A stretch of 64,000 bases of DNA, from NCBI GenBank assembly GCA_021399445.1, contig JAJTUQ010000004.1, forward strand, positions 1,922,001 to 1,986,000. The letters run 5' to 3'. Position numbers and translations under genes: made by a program. This stretch comes from Xylogone sp. PMI_703. Its lineage: Eukaryota; Ascomycota; Leotiomycetes. How positions within the stretch are numbered: position 1 is the first letter of the stretch; every line of letters begins with the position of its first letter. The notes beneath the pieces were generated by a model. The model searched no databases, had not been told where the DNA came from, and saw nothing but the letters and a program-made list of their open reading frames with translations. Below, in pieces: positions 1 through 11,925 of this stretch.

Positions 1-3000
1 ATCCTTAAGACAGGCTTTGATCCATTTTGCAGTACCTGCGATGTTTGATATAAATAGATCTTGCTGCGACTCCGAGATGGACTTAATAGAGTAGGTGCTA
101 TGTGAGGCAGTCGAGGTGACATCGGCAAATTCAAAACCGACAGAGCGCAAATCGGATATTTCAATATCGGTTTCAGCTGTCTCGATATTATGTCCAGAGC
201 TGAGCATATCAATTAAACCGCCATTGATTGTATTGAGAATCTCTGCGGCGGTTTCTGTCGTTGATGTCGAATACCGAGCTGCGACAGGGCCATGAATGAT
301 GCACACCCGTTGGGGATCCTGGTCTACAACGGCATCAATATCTTCTGATTGCCAAAGAGAATCCTTCTTGAACCAGGTCTCAAAGTTCTCATCTAGACGG
401 GGAATGAAGTTGACCGGCTTCTGTCCACGTCGTTTACAAAGGCTGATGAAGAAGGATACATCTTCTGGATATATGAAATCCTCACTAAGTTCGGGGCAGG
501 CATGTTGCAATTCGTTCAAAAGAGTAAAGGGATCTGCTGAATAATTCAGTTGAGACAAACCTTTGGCTTGATAGCGACCTCGAATGCGATTGATAAAATC
601 TAAATAAAAGGTTTGATATGATTTGTCAACCCATCTCTTTTGGTGTCTGACATACATCAGTAATGCAATTCGCTGAAGACATTCATAGTAGGTAAGATCT
701 TCGATTTCCACTGCCTTGAACGTCGAGTCCACAGCAAACCATGGTTTTGCATAGTCCTTAATAAGTCGATTGATTATGTCTTCTCGATGGGAAGCTAGTG
801 CAGCGACGCGTTGAACAGGATCTTTAATGGAGAATATTGTGGTATCAAGCTCCTTCCAGAGCTTAACGCCACGGGTTGCTAGCTTGTGAATAGGCTCACC
901 CATCTCAGATCTGACGGTAATGACTCCACCAGTAGGGCCATCATATGTTTTGTACCAGTCTTGGTCCGAAGTTCCTGGAGTCGCAGTGATTAATTCTTTA
1001 ACTTTTTGGGATGTTCGAGCTTCTTTTGCAATCATCAAACGACTACCCATGAGGACTCCGTCAACAGGCATCTTCGAATAGCCATGCGACTTCGACCATT
1101 CTCCTGTGAGATAGGGTAAAATACTATCAGCATCTCCGAAACCACTTCCAACAACTAATATGGCATTGGAGTGTCTCCTAATGAGCTCATAAGTCTTTAG
1201 GAGAGGTGTGTGGAAATCTTCGTAGGAATGATGACCTCCTGCTCGTCCGCCTGTCCAGTGTAGTCCAATGGGGAAGGATGGATTTGCTTCGGCAATACTA
1301 AGCACTTGTAGGATGCTCTGAACGGAACTAGGCTTGAAAGATATATGTTTTAGACCTAGGGTTTGGATATACTCCATTGCAATATCATTTGATGGAATTC
1401 CAGCTCCAATAGTCAGGCCTTCAATGTTGATTCCCTCCGATACCAGCCTTCGGATGAGTGGTATTTGCCATGCCATAGCTCTGGGATTGGCGTAAATGAG
1501 ATTACAAGTAATCCCCCGATGGGCCGGTAAGGTTGCTGCCAGCTTTCTAATTGCGTCCTCGAATTTGGAAGCTTGCGAGTAACCACCGGCAGCGAGTTCA
1601 ATATGGTACCCAGCTTTCATTACACAAGACACAAACTGCCACGGGACGGTTGTCGGAGTCATTCCTGCTACCATAATCGGTGGCGTTTTGAGCACGCTGG
1701 ACATTCGAGTACTGATGCCGACCTTGCCGTTTGGATATCGAATTAATTTAGGACAATATAGCTTGGACCAGTTTGAGGCTTCAAACGGTTGGTATGCTGT
1801 GAAGAGTTCGTCCTTCCCTCCGAATTCCTCTGATGAAGCAATTTGCTCCCCAGCAAGAATGAAGCGTATGCCTGAGCCCTGTAGCTGCTCCTGAAGGAGG
1901 CTCACTACACGGCTTGGTCCGAAATCAAGAACATGTGTGAAGCTTGTTTGAGAGCAAGCTTTCTGCCAATCAAGCTCCTCTACCATGATCATTTGGATAA
2001 GAGAATGAATGAGCTCTTTTCCCGAAAGTGCACTTATATCTTCACCAGTTCGTGTGTGATATACAGGCACGGAAAGGTTAAGGCCTTTGAAAATAATCTC
2101 ACTTACATCGTCATAGACCTTTTTAGCTGCTTCTTCGAGATGAAGGGTATGAAATGGGGCAGATATTGGAAAGAATTCATAGTCCATGACCGGTAATCGA
2201 AGTGGAAATGGTATCTTTGACTGATCGGCATTTTCTGGAGCGCGCTTCTTTTCAATGATGGAGGTGACGCCTTGTAATGTCCGAGTGGGTCCGGCAATGA
2301 CTACTCGGTCACTTCCATTGAGAAGCGCAATATATGCCTTCTCGTCATCGCGTAGGTAGGCGTTGGCTTCCTTCAACAACTTCTCCGCATCATTTCTGTT
2401 CATTCCTTTAACGCTGAGCATAGCACTTAGAAACGCTCCATCAATATTGGAGTCTCTGGCACTAGGAGAGGGTCTAGTGAAAGCTCGGGAAGCATGATGA
2501 CTTGCCCATCCTATGCGGAATAGTAGCTCTATGGCGTTTGCTGTGGCGGTATAGAAGGTGTCCCAGTCTTCGGCGGCAGATACAACAGCTGCAATTATGA
2601 TTCCTTGAGAATGTCCTGTAGCTCCTACTAGACTGGCTCGCATCTCGTGAGGTTTCAAGTTTAATGTTCGACAAGCGATGATATAGTTGGCGAGGCTAAT
2701 GATTCCATTGATAGGGAAGCTAATTGGCGCCGTTGCTAAATGGACCTTGTGTGGCATCCTCTCTGGGTTTTGTAGCCATTTCTGAAGATATATGGCATGG
2801 GTTGATGGTTCAATATCTGGCACAGTTGCAGAAACTCGTAGTAAGCAAGTTGATGCAGTCTGAATTAGACTCTCGAGCAGAGGTTGATATGTGTTATATA
2901 TCTTCCTCAATTCGGCTACACAGTTCCTATTGTGAGCTCCTTGGCCACCGAAGACGGCTAATAGTGAAGCCGTGCCCCTCTTGACGTTATTTAGAATGGT

Positions 3001-3351
3001 GGATTCTGAAGTTCGACCAAGGGATCCAGCCACTTGCCGGTACATATCAATGAGCTGGATGCGTGCTGCCTCATCAAGCATTGGTGCTATGCTATCTATA
3101 GGACTGTTCCTGACAACCTCTTGCTCAAAGGAAGTTATCACTGCTGCTATACATTCCTTATAGGCTCGGATTTCTAAGAGATATTTGAAGAACGCAGCGG
3201 CTCGATTTAACGGTAGAAAGGGCCCAACATCTCTATGTGCTGGGACTCCCTGGAGGGTCTCCAGAGCATCAAACTGGGGCAGGGTGGGAAGAACTAAATC
3301 TCGCTGGGATGGCTGCAGTTTTCCAAAGCTCCAATATAGTGACGAGTCCAT
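1..3351 (-). CDS. FAS1: Fatty acid synthase beta subunit (5' part; C-terminal half lies beyond the left edge)
   Basis: One uninterrupted reading frame of 1117 codons runs from an ATG at 3351 (A at -3) to the window edge with no stop and no intron. It reads as the fungal type I FAS beta chain. The acyltransferase domain comes first: an FGGQG turn near residue 135 and a GHSQG nucleophile elbow with Ser248. The flavin-dependent enoyl reductase follows, with the GGRAGGHH motif near residue 700. The dehydratase and malonyl/palmitoyl transferase regions should lie outside the window. In the family, the beta chain starts the acyl chain, loads malonyl and performs enoyl reduction in the cytosolic alpha6beta6 complex. 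It is divergent from the alpha gene, 904 bp away. Whether this is the primary FAS or a dedicated hexanoyl-type synthase (HexB/AflB-like) cannot be settled here; the neighbouring PKS relic favours the latter. Confidence 0.95.
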   Translation of the reverse strand, partial: MDSSLYWSFGKLQPSQRDLVLPTLPQFDALETLQGVPAHRDVGPFLPLNRAAAFFKYLLEIRAYKECIAAVITSFEQEVVRNSPIDSIAPMLDEAARIQLIDMYRQVAGSLGRTSESTILNNVKRGTASLLAVFGGQGAHNRNCVAELRKIYNTYQPLLESLIQTASTCLLRVSATVPDIEPSTHAIYLQKWLQNPERMPHKVHLATAPISFPINGIISLANYIIACRTLNLKPHEMRASLVGATGHSQGIIIAAVVSAAEDWDTFYTATANAIELLFRIGWASHHASRAFTRPSPSARDSNIDGAFLSAMLSVKGMNRNDAEKLLKEANAYLRDDEKAYIALLNGSDRVVIAGPTRTLQGVTSIIEKKRAPENADQSKIPFPLRLPVMDYEFFPISAPFHTLHLEEAAKKVYDDVSEIIFKGLNLSVPVYHTRTGEDISALSGKELIHSLIQMIMVEELDWQKACSQTSFTHVLDFGPSRVVSLLQEQLQGSGIRFILAGEQIASSEEFGGKDELFTAYQPFEASNWSKLYCPKLIRYPNGKVGISTRMSSVLKTPPIMVAGMTPTTVPWQFVSCVMKAGYHIELAAGGYSQASKFEDAIRKLAATLPAHRGITCNLIYANPRAMAWQIPLIRRLVSEGINIEGLTIGAGIPSNDIAMEYIQTLGLKHISFKPSSVQSILQVLSIAEANPSFPIGLHWTGGRAGGHHSYEDFHTPLLKTYELIRRHSNAILVVGSGFGDADSILPYLTGEWSKSHGYSKMPVDGVLMGSRLMIAKEARTSQKVKELITATPGTSDQDWYKTYDGPTGGVITVRSEMGEPIHKLATRGVKLWKELDTTIFSIKDPVQRVAALASHREDIINRLIKDYAKPWFAVDSTFKAVEIEDLTYYECLQRIALLMYVRHQKRWVDKSYQTFYLDFINRIRGRYQAKGLSQLNYSADPFTLLNELQHACPELSEDFIYPEDVSFFISLCKRRGQKPVNFIPRLDENFETWFKKDSLWQSEDIDAVVDQDPQRVCIIHGPVAARYSTSTTETAAEILNTINGGLIDMLSSGHNIETAETDIEISDLRSVGFEFADVTSTASHSTYSIKSISESQQDLFISNIAGTAKWIKACLKD

Positions 3352-4255
3352 TTTCGCTGGTTGAACATGAGTATATTCGGAGGCTCGTCTCTCTACGCAA
3401 CACATAAAAGGGTATAAAGGGTATAGAATACGTTGGAGCAGGTTGTACTAACTCAATTAATAATGTGAGAAATGAGAAAAAAGTTCAGCGGGATATCTAG
3501 AACTGGCTCTCTCGCAGATAAATTCTGTCACAAAATAGCCCAAGCATATTTCAATTACGAAAGTCTTAGAAATGATAAACAATTCTTGCGGCTCAGACAT
3601 CCAACTTAACTAGGCTGCATGGAACAGGCAATCGAATTCCCCAGGCTTCTATCGCACGTGTAGGATACCGATCGAAGCTAGCGGTCTCAGATCTCCATGC
3701 ATTGTCATGTCTTTTCAGCAGATTGCCGGCTATTTCTGGAGCTCCATCTGTCCGCACGGTTTCATGACTGAGAGGAGAACACATAAGAATTCGACAGTGG
3801 AGACCTTCGGGAAGAGCTTCCAATGCCCTGTCGCCCTGATTATCCTTACCCGGGTATCAACCCGAGAGTAGGTGGTGTCAAGTAATCATGCTTGCAGAGC
3901 TGTTGGGGCCTCTATTTCAGGGGGGCTTGCCCTGTAGTACAGCGCGACCGGACTCCGATGCTTGCGCCACGCGTAGCTGACAACGGTCCTGCAGAGCTGG
4001 CAGTGGTCTCAGACCAGAAGTTATCGGACTAGAAGCTGTGTACATAGTCATAATAATTAGAGAACCCTCTTCTTGAACCTCCTACCTTTTCCTGTTTTTA
4101 GTTCTTCAATTTCTGTGCGCTCTCTCTCTGAATGGCCCGTATTCGGAACTTCGCTCACTTTGCTTCAGAAGCCAGGAATTGCTGGTTGTGAGGAAGCGAA
4201 ATTCAATATCCAAGACCTATATTTCTTATTTTCTTAGTAAACAGAGCCCAAGATC
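3352..4255. promoter_or_regulatory. Shared divergent promoter region of the FAS pair
   Basis: This 904-bp non-coding stretch separates the start codons of the beta (minus) and alpha (plus) FAS genes, so it must hold both promoters. A CACGTG E-box-like hexamer occurs near 3655. I looked for the AflR-type TCG-N5-CGA site and saw no convincing copy. A minus-strand open frame at 3593-3823 has no recognisable protein features and I do not regard it as a gene. Confidence 0.6.
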
Positions 4256-7200
4256 ATGGCTTCAGCTGCGAGATCGCAGCATAATGACCTCATCTCAATG
4301 GATAGCAAAGAGTTGGCATACCATTTATTAGTGGAGTTATTGGCGTAAGTTGATGCTTTGAGATCCTCAGGAAATCAACAACTAAAAATTTTATAGGCAT
4401 CAATTTGCATTCCCGGTACAATGGTGAGCTTAGGAGAGATGTACTTAACGGGTTCGAATGTTTCAATAATTAATTATGTTACTAGGATCCAAACGCAGGA
4501 TGCGCTACTGTCGAGAGAGAGAGCGATATCACGATTTGTCGAATTCGGTCCTCAAAAAATCCTAGCCAACATGGCAAAGCGTACCAGAGACTCTAAATAC
4601 CGCACACATGATGCCGTATTAGGTCTCAAGCGCCAGTTTTTAGCCTGCACACAAGACATTAAGGATATCCATTATCAATACGATGACTGCGTGGAAGCCG
4701 TGTCAGAAACTCCTGGCGAGACTTCTGCTTCGCCCGTTCCTGAAATAAGGGAAGAGTCCAAAGTTCCTGCACTTATGCCGGTAGTAAGCATAAGTGCACC
4801 TGTGCAGACTATCGAAGATGTTCCCGTGGCTGCATTGGATATAGTACGAGCCATTGTTGCGTACAAGCTGAAAAAGCCGATCACACAAATCCCATCAGAG
4901 AAATCACTGAAAGATATATCAGCTGGTATGTAACCGTAATAATGACCTCCGATCATATGTTGACATTGAGAAGGTAAATCTACATTGCAAAATGAGTTTA
5001 TTGGAGATATCACAAATGAATTTGGCTCTTCTCCAGACGGAGCGGAGGACAAGCCTTTGGTAAACTTGGGTGAAATTCTCGATACCAAGGCCACTAGCCA
5101 ACTGGGCAAGACTACAGCTGGGCTCGTCGCCCGCTTTGTCTCCAGCACAATGCCAGCTAAGTTCAATGCCGCTTCCATGCGTGACTATATCAAAGATACC
5201 TGGGGATTGGGTCCAGGAAGACAGTCATCCGTTTTACTCTACGCTATGGCCCAGAGTGTTTCAAATGATTCGAGGCGCCTTCCATCGGTTGCTGCTGCCA
5301 AGGAGCTTCTGGATAGTGCAGTATCGGCCTATGCCAGCTCATGTAGCCTATCTTTGCAGAAAGCTTCTGGAGGAGCATCTGGACAACAACAAGCGGCCTC
5401 GACCACGATTGACTCAGCAGCGCTGGCAAAACTGAGTGAAGACCAGCGTAGATTAGCGATCATGCAACACAAAACATTATCCAACTATCTAGGCATAGAG
5501 AACTCAAGCGATACAAGAGTTGTAGAACTTGAACAGTCACAGCACAGCTTGCAAAACAGACTTGACCTCTGGGCGGCAGAGTTCGGCGAAGATTTTGAGA
5601 ACGGTATTAAACCAAGTTTTAATGTCAAACACTTGCGCAAGTTTAACTTCTGGTGGAATCAAGCACGAATTGAAATTTACAATCTCTACAACGACTGCCT
5701 ATGTAAGAAGAATCTACAATGCATGCCAAGCTCTTTGCTCCAATTCACTGCCAACAAGTGCTCGCAACAAGCACTGAGACTTATTAGAGACCTTGTGGAT
5801 AATGGGGAGGACAATGAGAGTCACTTTACGGATATTGGAAATCAGTTGATTGGCATGATTGGTGCTACCACATCGCAACCACCCAAAGCAACGTTTTCAC
5901 TTCCATTCACACGCCCGCATACTGTTATCAGAAATGATGGCAGCATCAAGAATGTTGAGATTCCACGATTTAAGAGTCAGAAATCAGAGTCATATCTCGC
6001 TCTACTTAGACAGGGGATGAGAAGACCAGCTGCCCCTTCTGGTCCATTTATTAGCTTAAGGGCTAGTGGAAATGGTCACTGGCCGATTGACGACGCCTTT
6101 ACGGAAGCCCTCTTTGAAGGACTTGGTAAGATTATGAGAGAGGGCCATACCTTTAGTCATAAGGTCTTCTTAATCACTGGTGCAGGTCCAGGGTCGCTCG
6201 GGGCCGAGCTGGTGCGAAAACTTTTGATGGGAGGAGCCACTGTTATCGTGACAACGAGCCGAGCAATCTCAGATGCTCAAATCTTCTATAGGAAAATGTA
6301 TGCTGAGTCTGGTGCCCGTGGATCAGAACTATATCTACTCCCATTTAACCAAGGTAGCGTTCAAGATTGTCGAAATCTCGTTGATTATATCTACAACGAG
6401 TCCGGTCTTGGGCTGAACGTTGATGCTATTATACCATTTGCTGCAATCTCCGAAAAGGGAGTGGAGATCGATAACCTTGATTCCAAATCAGAGTTAGCAC
6501 ATCGATTGATGTTGATAAATGTTCTGAGACTTATTGGATTGATTATTCAAACAAAGAAGAGTCGAAATATCAGTTGTCGCCCCACACAAGTCTTGCTTCC
6601 CCTTTCGCCGAACCACGGTACTTTTGGAGCGGACGGTCTTTATACTGAGTCTAAACTTGGTCTCGAAGGACTTTTAAACAGGTTCTCCTCGGAATCATGG
6701 GGCGAGCAAGCCACAATTTGTGGAGTCATTATTGGATGGACTCGTGGAACAGGGCTAATGGCCGCAAATGATATTGTCGCTGAGACCATAGAATCGAATG
6801 GAGCGTTGACATTCTTGCAAGATGAAATGGCCATGCTTATTATGACGCTTCTTACACCTGCAATTACGAAGCTCTATGAGACTGAAGGTATTGTTGCTGA
6901 CTTGAGTGGTGGGCTTCGGGATTTCAAAGGACTGAAGGAGCTGATGACTACAGCACGTCTGGATATGCGACGAGACGCAGAAATCAAGAAGGCACTGTAT
7001 GAAGAAGACATGCTTGAGCGCTCCATTATTAGTGGTGATCCTCTAAAGGTCGAGCCGAAAGAATCGATTCGGCGTATCAAGCCTCATAGCACTATCAAGG
7101 TCGGATTCCCTCATCTCCCACAATCCAGTGACTTGGATCGTCTTCGACCGTCTTTAGATGGAATGGTCAATCTAGAAAGTACAGTTGTCATTGTTGGATT

Positions 7201-10036
7201 TTCCGAACTCGGTCCATGGGGCAACGCTAGAACTAGATGGGAGATGGAGAGTCGCCGCAAGTTCAGTGATGTAGGTTGTATTGAGATGGCTTGGATCATG
7301 GGCTTGATCAAGCATTTCGATGGCGAGCGCGCAGATGGTCACTACATTGGCTGGGTTGATGCAGAGACTGGTGAGCCGGTTGAAGATAGTATGATCCAGG
7401 AAAAGTATGGTGAATATATTCATAATCACGCTGGAATAAGACTCGTTGAGCCACATGAGTTGCCAGGTTTTGACCCCAACAAGAAAGAATATATGCAGGA
7501 GATTGCTATTGAGGAGAATATGCCGGAGTTCGATGCAACGAAGGCTACTGCGGATGCCTTCAAACTTAAGCACGGCAAGCTTGTATCTATTAAACCAACT
7601 GACGATCCGGAAACCTTTAGAGTTCAGATTAAAGCCGGTGCTCACATATCGGTAGCTAAAGCTTCACCATTCTCGAATACCCTTGTGGCAGGACTTCTAC
7701 CGACCGGATGGGATCCAGCTAGATATGGGATAACTGAAGATTTAATTCGACAACTAGACACAATATCTCTGTACACTCTATGTTGTGTTGCCGAAGCTCT
7801 TTATAGCGCCGGTATTGAAAATGCCATGGAGCTTTTCGAACACATCCACTTATCTGATATCGGCAATTTTATTGGATCTGGAAATGGTGGCTCTCTCAAG
7901 GCTCGAGAATTATATAGAGATATTTACCTTGATAAACAAGTTCAGGGGGATGTTCTGCAAGAGACATTTTTGAATACGCCTGCAGCCTGGGTTAACATGC
8001 TTCTCTTTGGAAGCACCGGCCCTATTAAAACTCCCGTGGGAGCCTGTGCTACTGCGATTGAATCCATGGATAACGGAGTTGAATCCATTATTTCCGGTAA
8101 GACCAAGATTTGCTTAGTGGGTGGTACGGATAACTTCCAAGAAGACGTTGCATATGGATTTGCTACGATGAAGGCCACAGTCAATGCTCAAGAACAATTT
8201 GCACAAGGTCGTACGCCATCCGAATTCTCTCGTCCGGCAGCGGACACTCGAGGTGGGTTTATGGAGTCGCACGGTTGTGGTGTGCAAATAATCTGTAGTG
8301 CAGACCTTGCTCTGAAAATGGGCTTGCCCATTTATGCCATCGTTGCGGGTACAACAATGGCATCAGACAAGATTGGCCGCTCCATTCCAGCACCAGGCAA
8401 AGGTATTCTTACGTTTGCAAGAGAGACAGAAGATGCTGTCCATTCTCCATTGCTTAACTTAGAGTATCGTCGAACAAAGATGCAACAGGCTATTAGCCAA
8501 TGCTTACAAGATTCTGAAGTGTATGATTCGGACTCAGCTGATGAGGCGATGCCATCAGAACTTACTCCTCCATATTCCACCCCTCAGACACCTCCATCGT
8601 CGAACTCTGACTGCGATGATTACGAGTTTACTCCAATGAGCAAGGCATCTGCCAAACGAGCAATTTCAAACTTCATCCCGTCGGATTACCTTACGGAAAC
8701 TGAGCTCAACTCTAGGCTGAGCACAATTCGCAAGCAATGGGGTAATAACTTCCGCGAACAAAATCCTTTGATATCACCACTGCGTGCCTCATTAGCAGTA
8801 TGGGGTCTGACTGTTAATGATATTGGTGTCGCATCTCTGCACGGAACTTCGACAAAAGCTAACGATATCAACGAGTCTGAAGTCATCAATCAACAAATGG
8901 AGTATCTCGGCAGGAGAGGAGCTCCCATACTCGCAGTCTGCCAGAAAGCAGTCACTGGTCATCCTAAAGCCCCTGCAGCTGCTTGGATGTTGAACGGCTG
9001 TCTTCAAGTGTTGAATTCAGGCCTTGTTCCAGGCAACTTCAACTGTGATAATATTGAACCTAGACTTGCACAGTTTGAACATCTGCTCTGGCCCACTGAG
9101 TCCACCCAGATGAATGAGGTGAAGGCTTTTGTCTTAACCTCCTTTGGATTTGGCCAAAAGGGTGGCCAGATGATCGGAGTTGCACCCAAGTATCTCTTCG
9201 CAACTTTGCCAAAGACTACATATGATTACTATGTCAATATTTGCACGAAGAGAAAGAGGTCAGCCAATCGTGCATTCGCAAAAGCATTCATGAGCAACTC
9301 CATTTTCAAGGCTCATGAACATAATGCCTACGCGAAGGATCAAGAGTCAAAGGTATTCTTGGACCCACTTGCTCGAGTCACCAAAAATTCTACCACAGGA
9401 GAATACCGTTTCGGTAGCTTTCCAAAACTCCGGAAGTCAATATCAAGAGTTCCTTCATTAACCAGTCTGGCAAAGGCCTCTCAGGAGAATGATGGAAACT
9501 TAAGACCCCCCACCCTGCGACGAACTCGAAGCTCCATCTTGACGACAAGTACACAAACCAAGGATGCCTTACACGGACTATTCATCGCTCCAAGTGTAAC
9601 TGGCCCTGTGGTCTCAATTGGTGCTGATGTGGAAAATGTGCGCAACTTCACGTCAGATCAGAATACAACTTTCTTAGAACGAAACTATACCGCAGAGGAG
9701 AGGAGAATAGCTTCCGTATCGCGTGATCCTCATGCAATGCTAGTAGCTCGCTGGTGTGCGAAGGAGGCTGTTTTCAAGAGCTTGAGTGCAAAGTCGAGAG
9801 GAGCAGGAGCCGCGATGAATGACATTGAGATTTGGAACGACGAGAATGGGGCTCCAAAAGTTAGGGTAAGTCGGGAAATGGTTATTAAATTGAGTAAATC
9901 ACGCAGCTAACATCTCTTATAGTTGACTGGTGCGGCAATGCAAGCTGCACAGGATTCTGGGGTGGTAGATGTGCTTCTAAGTATTTCTTATGGTGATGAT
10001 AATGTAGTTGCCGTTGCTGTTTCAGTTAGCGCGTAA
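4256..10036 (+). CDS. FAS2: Fatty acid synthase alpha subunit, 1853 aa in 5 exons
   Basis: Exons inferred at 4256-4344, 4397-4423, 4486-4925, 4974-9865 and 9923-10036; all phases agree and introns are 48-62 bp. Domain order is that of fungal FAS alpha. The N-terminal transferase-completing segment (LVELLA, then FGPQ) is followed by an ACP whose phosphopantetheine serine (codon 4979-4981, in GKSTLQNE) lies just after an intron. Next is a ketoreductase with a TGAGPGSLG-type nucleotide loop near 6175, then a ketosynthase with its Cys in PVGACATA (codon 8045-8047) and the histidines in LHGTSTKA and VTGHPKA. The C-terminal phosphopantetheinyl transferase has GADVE and KEAVFKSL. An acidic Ser/Pro-rich insert lies near 8520-8640. 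The protein is expected to work with the adjacent beta chain. The 1853-aa length resembles primary FAS alpha (yeast about 1887) more than the shorter HexA/AflA proteins as I recall them, so pathway assignment stays open. No inactivating change seen. Confidence 0.93.
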
Positions 10037-10672
10037 GGTATATAATTAACTGGGGGTATCGATTTATAGCGCTATTTTCGCACTCTTAGACAGAGACTAG
10101 ATTTCATTGTTGTTTGAATTGTCGGGTGGTGGGGGTATTCTATAGCACTTTGAAATTTTCAGCTAGCATTTATATTACTCTTTAATTTCTTTTGTATATA
10201 GTTTTATCATCAAGCTCAGATTGGTAGCTGAATATACTCTCGATATCTGTAAATAAAAGCAAAGTTTGTTCAGGATACTCATGCTTTATTATATCGATCT
10301 AGATAGAACCTTGGAAAGAGACGTAAAGTAAAGGACGATCAGTATAACGTTGTGATTTTATCGTCATCCTTCTATTAATCCTTGAATGTTGACTGTCTTC
10401 GACTTTGAATCGCCTTATTGAGTGACGAAATCGACTAAGGTCAGCGAGTTGAAGAGCATAAAAGCGTTATCATTCTACTCGTTTATATGGTATAGTTATG
10501 TACGATTCGTCATTCTGTGTGGACAGTAAGTACGGCTAATGTCAAATAGCAATGCCTTATTGAAATATCCAATCCCATAGTCAACATATATTATAATATA
10601 TAGAATGAAGAGATTATATCCAATCTGGCCATTGCATCCCTTTCTGATCATTGTATATGTACTGGTATCACT
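10037..10672. other. 3' flank of FAS alpha, no gene seen
   Basis: AT-rich stretch of 636 bp. It presumably holds the 3' untranslated region of the FAS alpha gene. I see no coding frame with protein-like composition, no repeat and no RNA gene. Confidence 0.5.
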
Positions 10673-10960
10673 TCAAACTGCAGCGGCACCGGATACTGGT
10701 TTCCCTTTCACCCTTTTCCACTCGGTTCCAACAGCGCAGAAAATTCTAGTGCAGCTCAATATTAACCCCAGCTGAAATTTCTTGACAATAGCATCATTAT
10801 ATGCTACTAACACTCGGGCAAGGTCTCGTGGATCAACCACAGCTCTCAAATTGGTCGCCCCGGCGTGTACAATCACGATAGGGTCTAAACCTGGGATGCC
10901 AAGGGCAAGAACGTCCGTAACGAGATGACTTGTGAAGAGGTTTTGTGGTCCACGTTCCAT
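10673..10960 (-). pseudogene. C-terminal remnant of a DHA2-family MFS exporter (AflT-like)
   Basis: The minus strand encodes 95 residues ending in a genuine-looking MFS C-terminus. It has an amphipathic region with AGATNLR, a segment LARVLVAYNDA, one last membrane-spanning stretch, then the cytoplasmic tail around GTEWKRVKGK. This is the usual tail of 14-TM DHA2 drug/toxin exporters such as those in aflatoxin-type clusters. Everything upstream (about 13 helices) is missing: the homology stops at about 10960, exactly where the thioesterase remnant on the other strand begins. The ATG at 10960 is probably incidental. I treat it as a non-functional fragment. The assignment to DHA2 is by remembered family pattern, not a search. 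Confidence 0.65.
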
Positions 10961-11539
10961 TGCTGCCAGCTACGGTACAGAAATCCAACGACGACAACCA
11001 CAAGGTCCATATCATCTCGGTGGATGGTCCTCAGGAAGCTGTTTTGCTTTTGCTTGTGCTGAGCAGCTGATTAAAGAGGGTGAACAGGTAGAAAGTCTGA
11101 TCATCAGTGAATCGCCGTTACCGCAAACTATGATATCTCTTCCAGCTGAATTCTACGAGTGGTACTCTCAGTATATGGAGACAGCACTCCTCTTTCCTAC
11201 CTGGTCCCTCATTTCGTGTGCACAGTAGAGTCCATGCAACCATATAAGGCAACTCCACTTAGATCACGCAAGATGCCAAAGGTCGGTATTCTGTGGGCCT
11301 GTGAGACTGTCATGGATCAAGGGGACCCGCCAAGCATCCCCATGAAGCTGTTGGATGGGGGACTGTTTTACCAGGTGCCCAGATTATTGTTGAACGAGCG
11401 GTCGGCGCACATCGTTTCTCAATTATGGTAAGTTTTTGATAGCTAACCTTGCATGTTGACCAAGGGCTAATGAAATCGCTTATAGCAAAAGGGATATGCC
11501 CAAAATGCGAGCAAGATTATCGAGAAGATTATTCTATAG
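10961..11539 (+). pseudogene. Thioesterase-domain remnant of a non-reducing polyketide synthase
   Basis: Three plus-strand pieces read as the C-terminal thioesterase/Claisen-cyclase domain of non-reducing PKSs of the norsolorinic acid synthase type. The first (about 10968-11160) contains GPYHLGGWSSG with the nucleophile Ser. The second, in another frame (about 11195-11330), contains RKMPKVGILWACETVMD. The third carries the region of the catalytic His, which here reads GAHRF instead of the family's GNHF, so the His appears replaced by Arg. A short intron (about 11430-11484) and a terminal exon ending at the TAG of 11539 still look normal. The ketosynthase, acyltransferase, product-template and ACP domains are absent. 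Frame breaks plus the His change mean it cannot act. It lies 924 bp beyond the FAS alpha stop, which is where a starter-unit-dependent PKS would be expected. Confidence 0.72.
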
Positions 11540-11925
11540 GTTAGACTAATCAATATATGATCTGAGATCTTCTTTGGAAACGGCTGCCAAAGGGGGATTA
11601 GGTCATTTTACTTTGCTTTGCTGTACAGTATGCCAATAATCAGATAGTCCCGTTTTCTTTGTCAAAGTCATGATTTTCTCCTTTTTTACTAGTATATTTG
11701 TTAGATCGGTTTAAAATTTGTGAATTTAGCAGCTTCTTTACATTTCTCAGTTTATGTGTATAGTCATACCGTTTATAAGCTAATGAAATAGTTACTCTTT
11801 AGACATTTTTTTTCTGCGTAAGTGTGGTCTCTGTGTAAACTGCTTAGAGTACTATCTCGATTTAAAAGCGATTGATACTAGTGCAACGTTTATATGCAGT
11901 ATTCTCGTCGATTGGCATGTCAAAC
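11540..11925. other. Intergenic, no gene seen
   Basis: AT-rich 386-bp spacer between the thioesterase relic and the convergent MFS transporter gene. I see no coding or structural signal. Confidence 0.5.

Noticed and set aside
3593..3823. 76-aa minus-strand frame in the FAS promoter region
   Set aside because: No recognisable motif, no splice or start context, and it sits in the shared promoter.
3352..4255. AflR-like TCG-N5-CGA operator between the FAS genes
   Set aside because: Several TCG triplets were checked; none has the required CGA at the right spacing.
4675..5178. 167-aa minus-strand frame over the ACP region of FAS alpha
   Set aside because: Antisense to coding sequence with perfect ACP features on the plus strand.
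7172..7645. 157-aa minus-strand frame
   Set aside because: It lies wholly inside the FAS alpha coding exon on the opposite strand and shows no family features; antisense shadow.
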